From positions 1,820,001 through 1,884,000 of the forward strand of contig NW_027478160.1 in the NCBI RefSeq assembly GCF_051020975.1: DNA of 64,000 nt. Reading direction: 5' to 3'. Both the position numbers and the translations under genes were made by a program. Each line of letters opens with the position of its first letter. Positions within the stretch are counted from its first letter, which is position 1. Below, piece by piece: positions 59,546 through 64,000 of the stretch. The notes below the pieces were generated by a model. It saw only the letters and a program-made list of their open reading frames with translations. It was not told where the DNA came from and ran no database searches. This stretch comes from Osmia lignaria lignaria. Taxonomy: Eukaryota > Arthropoda > Insecta > Hymenoptera > Megachilidae.

Positions 59546-61550
59546 TCAGAAGCGTAGTTTTCGAGATATATCGAGATATTTAAAAGTTCCGAAGCCGCAC
59601 CAACATAATAGAGATACAGAAACACCGTGGCCCCTTTCTTTGAGATAACTCTGCACTATTGCGAGCTGCAAATGCCACTTCCAGCTTAGCTGTGCAGAGG
59701 AAGAACAACAAGAAGAAGAAGTATCTCGAAATATGTCCGTCAGGCCCGTTCCTTTGAGCTGAATCTGCAAATATCTCGGAAACGAAGCGAGCTATGGCAA
59801 AATGTTAAGAGACCTTTTTTGTAGAGAATTAAGTTTCCTACTTTTTATGGTCTATGATATTTTTTGATCAGATGCGTAGTTCTCGAGATATATCAAGATA
59901 TTTAAAAGTTCCGAAGCCGCACCAACATAATAGAGATACAGAAACACCGTGGCCCCTTTCTTTGAGATAACTCTGCACTATTGCGACCTGCAAATGCCAC
60001 TTCCAGCTCAGCTGTGCAGAAGAAGAACAACAAGAAGAAGAAATATCTCGAAATATGTCCGTCAGGCCCCTTCCCTTGAGATAAATCTGCAAATATCTCG
60101 GAAACGAAGCGAGCTATGGCAAAATGTTAAGAGACCTTTTTTGTAGAGAATTAAGTTTCCTACTTTTTATGTTCTATGATATTTTTTGATCAGATGCGTA
60201 GTTCTCGAGATATATCAAGATATTTAAAAGTTCCGAAGCCGCACCAACATAATAGAGATACAGAAACACCGTGGGCCCTTTCTTTGAGATAACGCTGCAC
60301 TATTGCGAGCTGTAAATGCCACTTCCAGCTTAGCTGTGCAGAAGAAGAACAACAAGAAGAAGAAATATCTCGAAATATGTCCGTCAGGCCCCTTCCCTTG
60401 AGATAAATCTGCAAATATCTCGGAAACGAAGCGAGCTATGGCAAAATGTTAAGAGACCTTTTTTGTAGAGAATTAAGTTTCCTACTTTTTATGTTCTATG
60501 ATATTTTTTGATCAGAAGCGTAGTTTTCGAGATATATCGAGATATTTAAAAGTTCCGAAGCCGCACCAACATAATAGAGATACAGAAACACCGTGGCCCC
60601 TTTCTTTGAGATAACTCTGCACTATTGCGAGCTGCAAATGCCACTTCCAGCTTAGCTGTGCAGAGGAAGAACAACAAGAAGAAGAAGTATCTCGAAATAT
60701 GTCCGTCAGGCCCGTTCCTTTGAGCTGAATCTGCAAATATCTCGGAAACGAAGCGAGCTATGGCAAAATGTTAAGAGACCTTTTTTGTAGAGAATTAAGT
60801 TTCCTACTTTTTATGGTCTATGATATTTTTTGATCAGATGCGTAGTTCTCGAGATATATCAAGATATTTAAAAGTTCCGAAGCCGCACCAACATAATAGA
60901 GATACAGAAACACCGTGGCCCCTTTCTTTGAGATAACTCTGCACTATTGCGACCTGCAAATGCCACTTCCAGCTCAGCTGTGCAGAAGAAGAACAACAAG
61001 AAGAAGAAATATCTCGAAATATGTCCGTCAGGCCCCTTCCCTTGAGATAAATCTGCAAATATCTCGGAAACGAAGCGAGCTATGGCAAAATGTTAAGAGA
61101 CCTTTTTTGTAGAGAATTAAGTTTCCTACTTTTTATGTTCTATGATATTTTTTGATCAGATGCGTAGTTCTCGAGATATATCAAGATATTTAAAAGTTCC
61201 GAAGCCGCACCAACATAATAGAGATACAGAAACACCGTGGGCCCTTTCTTTGAGATAACGCTGCACTATTGCGAGCTGTAAATGCCACTTCCAGCTTAGC
61301 TGTGCAGAAGAAGAACAACAAGAAGAAGAAATATCTCGAAATATGTCCGTTAGGCCCCTTCCCTTGCGATAAATCTGCAATTATCTCGGAAACGAAGCGA
61401 GCTATGGCAAAATCTTAAGAGACCTTTTTTGTAGAGAATTAAGTTTCCTACTTTTTATGTTCTATGATATTTTTTGATCAGATGCGTAGTTCTCGAGATA
61501 TATCAAGATATTTAAAAGTTCCGAAGCCGCACCAACATAATAGAGATACA

Positions 61551-61606
61551 GAAACACCGTGGCCCCTTTCTTTGAGATAACTCTGCACTATTGCGAGCTG
61601 CAAATG
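61551..61606. repeat. internal duplication, arm 1
   Basis: Arm 1 runs from GAAACACCGTGG to GCGAGCTGCAAATG. Its 27 bases at 61561-61587 match those at 61675-61701 at 24 of 27 positions, 114 bp apart. Both arms then end with the same words, GCGAGCT followed by CAAATG or CAAAATG. This points to an ancient duplication inside the monomer. It is present in every unit, so it predates amplification of the array. Confidence 0.75.
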
Positions 61607-61627
61607 CCACTTCCAGCTTAGCTGTGC

Positions 61628-61651
61628 AGAAGAAGAACAACAAGAAGAAGA
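61628..61651. repeat. purine-rich GAA/CAA mirror repeat (one per unit)
   Basis: These 24 bases read the same in both directions on one strand. Homopurine arms AGAAGAAGAA and AAGAAGAAGA flank a CAAC centre. GAA-type mirror repeats are known to be able to form intramolecular triplex (H-DNA); whether these short arms do is unknown. The tract varies between types by GAA/CAA interchange: GAGGAAGAAC in G units, GAACAAGAAC in K units, AACAAGAACAAG in C units, GAAGAAGAAGAAC in some L units. One triplet is lost in the unit at 1599. The same tract occurs in every unit at offset about 150-173. Confidence 0.85.
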
Positions 61652-61659
61652 AATATCTC

Positions 61660-61736
61660 GAAATATGTCCGTCAGGCCCCTTCCCTTGAGATAAATCTGC
61701 AAATATCTCGGAAACGAAGCGAGCTATGGCAAAATG
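61660..61736. repeat. internal duplication, arm 2
   Basis: Arm 2 runs from GAAATATGTCCGTCAGG to GCGAGCTATGGCAAAATG. It is longer than arm 1 chiefly because of an extra segment around ATATCTCGGAAACGA between the shared 27-bp part (61675-61701) and the shared GCGAGCT (61719-61725). The AGGCCCC or AGGACCC difference that separates array domains lies at the start of this arm. Confidence 0.72.
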
Positions 61737-61799
61737 TTAAGAGACCTTTTTTGTAGAGAATTAAGTTTCCTACTTTTTATGGTCTATGATATTTTTTGA

Positions 61800-62765
61800 T
61801 CAGATGCGTAGTTCTCGAGATATATCAAGATATTTAAAAGTTCCGAAGCCGCACCAACATAATAGAGATACAGAAACACCGTGGCCCCTTTCTTTGAGAT
61901 AACTCTGCACTAGTGCGAGCCGCAAATGCCACTTCCAGCTTAGCTGTGCAGAAGAAGAACAACAAGAAGAAGAAATATCTCGAAATATGTCCGTCAGGCC
62001 CCTTCCCTTGAGATAAATCTGCAAATATCTCGGAAACGAAGCGAGCTATGGCAAAATGTTAAGAGACCTTTTGTGTAGAGAATTATGTTTCCTACAATTT
62101 ATGTTCTATGATATTTTTTGATCAGAAGCGTAGTTTTCGAGATATATCGAGATATTTAAAAGTTCCGAAGCCGCACCAACATAATAGAGATACAGAAACA
62201 CCGTGGCCCCTTTCTTTGAGATAACTCTGCACTATTGCGACCTGCAAATGCCACTTCCAGCTCAGCTGTGCAGAAGAAGAACAACAAGAAGAAGAAATAT
62301 CTCGAAATATGTCCGTCAGGCCCCTTCCCTTGAGATAAATCTGCAAATATCTCGGAAACGAAGCGAGCTATGGCAAAATGTTAAGAGACCTTTTTTGTAG
62401 AGAATTAAGTTTCCTACTTTTTATGTTCTATGATATTTTTTGATCAGATGCGTAGTTCTCGAGATATATCAAGATATTTAAAAGTTCCGAAGCCGCACCA
62501 ACATAATAGAGATACAGAAACACCGTGGCCCCTTTCTTTGAGATAACTCTGCACTATTGCGAGCTGGAAATGCCACTTCCAGTTTAGCTGTGCAGAAGAA
62601 GAACAACAAGAAGAAGAAATATCTCGAAATATGTCCGTTAGGCCCCTTCCCTTCAGATAAATCTGCAAATATCTCGGAAACGAAGCGAGCTATGGCAAAA
62701 TGTTAAGAGACCTTTTTTGTAGAGAATTAAGTTTCCTACTTTTCATGTTCTATGATATTTTTTGA
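61800..62765. repeat. L-V-N trimer matching 54072-55037 and 46666-47631
   Basis: The preceding tail ATGGTC, then L, V and N with CCCTTCAGATAAATC agree with the last three units of both 7-unit blocks (offset 7728 bp from 54072). Here the N tail is TTTTCATGTTC instead of TTTTCAGGTTC, and L ends CCTTTTGTGTAG. Confidence 0.83.
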
Positions 62766-63731
62766 TCAGATGCGTAGTTCTCGAGATATATCAAGATATT
62801 TAAAAGTTCCGAAGCCGCACCAACATAATAGAGATACAGAAACACCGTGGCCCCTTTCTTTGAGATAACTCTGCACTAGTGAGAGCCGCAAATGCCACTT
62901 CCAGCTTAGCTGTGCAGAAGAAGAACAACAAGAAGAAGAAATATCTCGAAATATGTCCGTCAGGCCCCTTCCCTTGAGATAAATCTGCAAATATCTCGGA
63001 AACGAAGCGAGCTATGGCAAAATGTTAAGAGACCTTTTTTGTAGAGAATTAAGTTTCCTACTTTTTATGTTCTATGATATTTTTTGATCAGATGCGTAGT
63101 TCTCGAGATATATCAAGATATTTAAAAGTTCCGAAGCCGCACCAACATAATAGAGATACAGAAACACCGTGGCCCCTTTCTTTGAGATAACTCTGCGCTA
63201 TTGCGAGCTGCAAATGCCACTTCCAGCTTAGCTGTGCAGAGGAAGAACAACAAGAAGAAGAAGTATCTCGAAATATGTCCGTCAGGCCCGTTCCTTTGAG
63301 CTGAATCTGCAAATACCTCGGAAACGAAGCGAGCTATGGCAAAATGTTAAGATACGTTTTTTGTAGAGAATTATGTTTCCTACAATTTATGTTCTATGAT
63401 ATTTTTTTATCAGAAGCGTAGTTTTCGAGATATATCGAGATATTTAAAAGTTCCGAAGCCGCACCAACATAATAGAGATACAGAAACACCGTGGCCCCTT
63501 TCTTTGCGATAACTCTGCACTAGTGCGAGCCGCAAATGCCACTTCCAGCTTAGCTGTGCAGAAGAAGAACAACAAGAAGAAGAAATATCTCGAAATATGT
63601 CCGTCAGACCCCTTCCCTTGAGATGAATCTGCAAATATCTCGGAAACGAACCGAGCTATGGCAAAATGTTAAGAGACCTTTTTTGTAGAGAATAATGTTT
63701 CCTACAATTTATGTTCTATGATATTTTTTGA
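62766..63731. repeat. recombinant S, G and L/H units near the right edge
   Basis: 62766 is S with a class-1 front and 63088 is G with a class-1 front, whereas other G units to the right have class-2 fronts. 63088 also has private CTGCGCTATTG and AAATACCTCGG. 63410 has an L-type middle (ACTAGTGCGAGCCGC, CTTTGCGATAAC) joined to an H-type back (GTCAGACCCC, GAGATGAATC, GAATAATG). Confidence 0.78.
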
Positions 63732-64000
63732 TCAGAAGCGTAGTTTTCGAGATATATCGAGATATTTAAAAGTTCCGAAGCCGCACCAACATAATAGAGA
63801 TACAGAAACACCGTGGCCCCTTTCTTTGAGATAACTCTGCACTATTGCGACCTGCAAATGCCACTTCCAGCTCAGCTGTGCAGAAGAAGAACAACAAGAA
63901 GAAGAAATATCTCGAAATATGTCCGTCAGGCCCCTTCCCTTGAGATAAATCTGCAAATATCTCGGAAACGAAGCGAGCTATGGCAAAATGTTAAGAGACC
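63732..64000. repeat. partial satellite unit at right window edge (V type)
   Basis: The last unit is cut after 269 bases, at GTTAAGAGACC, so the array continues to the right. It is a V-type unit (GCGACCTGC, CAGCTCAGCTG) with a class-2 front (TTTTCGAG, TATATCGAG). Confidence 0.95.

Larger units (their letters stand above)
58580..61799. repeat. 10-unit copy of the 11-unit block, one V unit fewer
   Basis: L-T-S-G-V-W-G-V-W-Q matches the previous block at an offset of 3542 bp up to 60834 and of 3220 bp from 61156. The unit at 60834 has the class-1 front of 57292 and the tail of 57614, so it looks like their fusion. Both T units share CCACCTCCAG and both second W units share TTGCGATAAATC and TGCAATTATC. 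Confidence 0.87.
61478..61799. repeat. reference class-1 satellite unit (near consensus)
   Basis: A representative unit for reading the others. It starts at TCAGATGCG and has TGATCA at 61475-61480 spanning the unit boundary. CTCGAG is at 61492-61497, and a TATTTAAAAG box follows. The nearly invariant core CACCAACATAATAGAG comes next, then internal arm 1 (61551-61606), the GAA/CAA mirror tract (61628-61651), internal arm 2 (61660-61736), a T-run after GAGACC, and the variable tail. Class 1 is defined by GATGCG, TTCTCGAG and TATATCAAG. This copy ends with ATGGTC instead of ATGTTC. Confidence 0.9.
1..64000. repeat. 322-bp satellite DNA array, about 199 head-to-tail units
   Basis: The same unit recurs at 322-bp steps through the whole window, all copies in one orientation. 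Unit starts (TCAGATGCG or TCAGAAGCG) run 311, 633, 955, 1277, 1599 and so on to 63732. The distance 311-63732 is 63421 bp, against 63434 bp for 197 perfect units. The 13 missing bases are accounted for by units starting at 1599 (-3), 12544, 14797, 16406, 18337, 21232 and 21875 (-1 each), and 18658 and 22196 (-2 each). No non-satellite insertion fits in this budget. GC is about 39% by hand count. Known arrays of this size and homogeneity are usually centromeric, pericentromeric or other heterochromatic satellite; that location is inferred, not seen. Confidence 0.98.
22516..64000. repeat. right array domain with higher-order repeats
   Basis: About 129 units. From here on no unit has AGGACCC, CACGATTGC or TCAGAGGCG. 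New variants appear: ACTAGT in L and S units (first at about 22948), GAGATGAATCTGC in H-like units, and repeated G units (TGAGCTGAATC). The order of unit types repeats in blocks of 3, 7, 8 and 10-11 units, which is higher-order repeat organisation. Divergence between corresponding units of different blocks is very low, often no difference seen by eye, so the amplification looks recent. Confidence 0.82.

Noticed and set aside
61501..61515. TATTTAAAAG as a promoter TATA box in every unit
   Set aside because: It is an expected word in AT-rich satellite DNA and has no linked initiator or transcript evidence. Satellite transcription is possible but not shown.
61705..61726. CENP-B box on the minus strand near CTTCGTTTCCGAG
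   Set aside because: TTCG is followed by spacing that lacks the required central A and the CGGG half. Only the first tetranucleotide fits.
1..64000. CRISPR array or other repeat-spacer system
   Set aside because: The repeats are contiguous 322-bp units with no unique spacers between short repeats, and no associated genes are present.
1..64000. Transposon or retroelement origin or insertion
   Set aside because: No terminal inverted repeats, long terminal repeats, target-site duplications, polymerase or transposase frames are visible, and the length budget leaves no room for an insertion.

Overview
The window is one uninterrupted tandem satellite DNA array. A unit of about 322 bp is repeated head-to-tail from base 1 to base 64000 with no inversion, spacer, transposon or gene between units. 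There are 197 complete units between 311 and 63731, plus partial units at both window edges, so the array continues beyond the window on both sides. The 197 units are together only 13 bp shorter than 197 x 322, and I can assign every missing base to a named unit. I see no credible protein-coding gene, tRNA, rRNA, CRISPR array or mobile element. A hand count of a 320-bp stretch gives about 39% GC, with 11 CpG per unit (close to random expectation). A long, homogenised, gene-free array of this kind is typical of eukaryotic centromeric or pericentromeric heterochromatin. The lack of CpG depletion fits a lightly methylated genome, such as many invertebrates. I cannot name the species.

Unit anatomy (phase set so that units start at TCAGATGCG or TCAGAAGCG): a TGATCA palindrome at the start; an AT-rich box with CGAGATAT motifs; a well-conserved core around CACCAACATAATAGAG; arm 1 of an old internal duplication (GTGGCCCC to GCGAGCTGCAAATG); a potential hairpin; a 24-nt purine-rich mirror repeat of GAA and CAA triplets; arm 2 of the internal duplication (CAGGCCCC to GCGAGCTATGGCAAAATG); a T-run; and a variable AT-rich tail.

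Units fall into types, named here by short tags: A (TATAGCAAG), M (AAGCGGCACC, TGAGGTAAC), C (TTCCCAAGCC), N (GCTGGAAATG), T (GCTGTAAATG), V (GCGACCTGC), L (ACTAGTGCGAGCC), S (ACTAGTGAGAGCC), G (TGAGCTGAATC), H (GCCGCTTCGAG), K (GAACAAGAACAAC), Y (TCAATATAATTA), W (GTGGGCCCTTTC), Q (close to consensus).

Layout: 1-22515 is a left domain dominated by units with AGGACCC, CACGATTGC and TCAGAGGCG variants, containing 3-, 4- and 9-unit duplications. 22516-64000 is a right domain in which those variants disappear and ACTAGT-bearing L and S units appear. It is organised into higher-order repeats: 3-unit blocks (966 bp), an 8-unit block S-G-T-H-V-N-Y-N (2576 bp), a 7-unit block L-T-S-G-L-V-N (2254 bp) and an 11/10-unit block at 55038-61799. 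Rare private variants show that multi-kilobase pieces were copied over 6-14 kb distances. The most interesting observation is that four recombinant units have breakpoint intervals that all overlap the same stretch inside the GAA/CAA mirror repeat, suggesting, without proof, that this tract is a preferred exchange point. There are no genes to work together; the biology here is the amplification, homogenisation and possible chromosomal role of the satellite.
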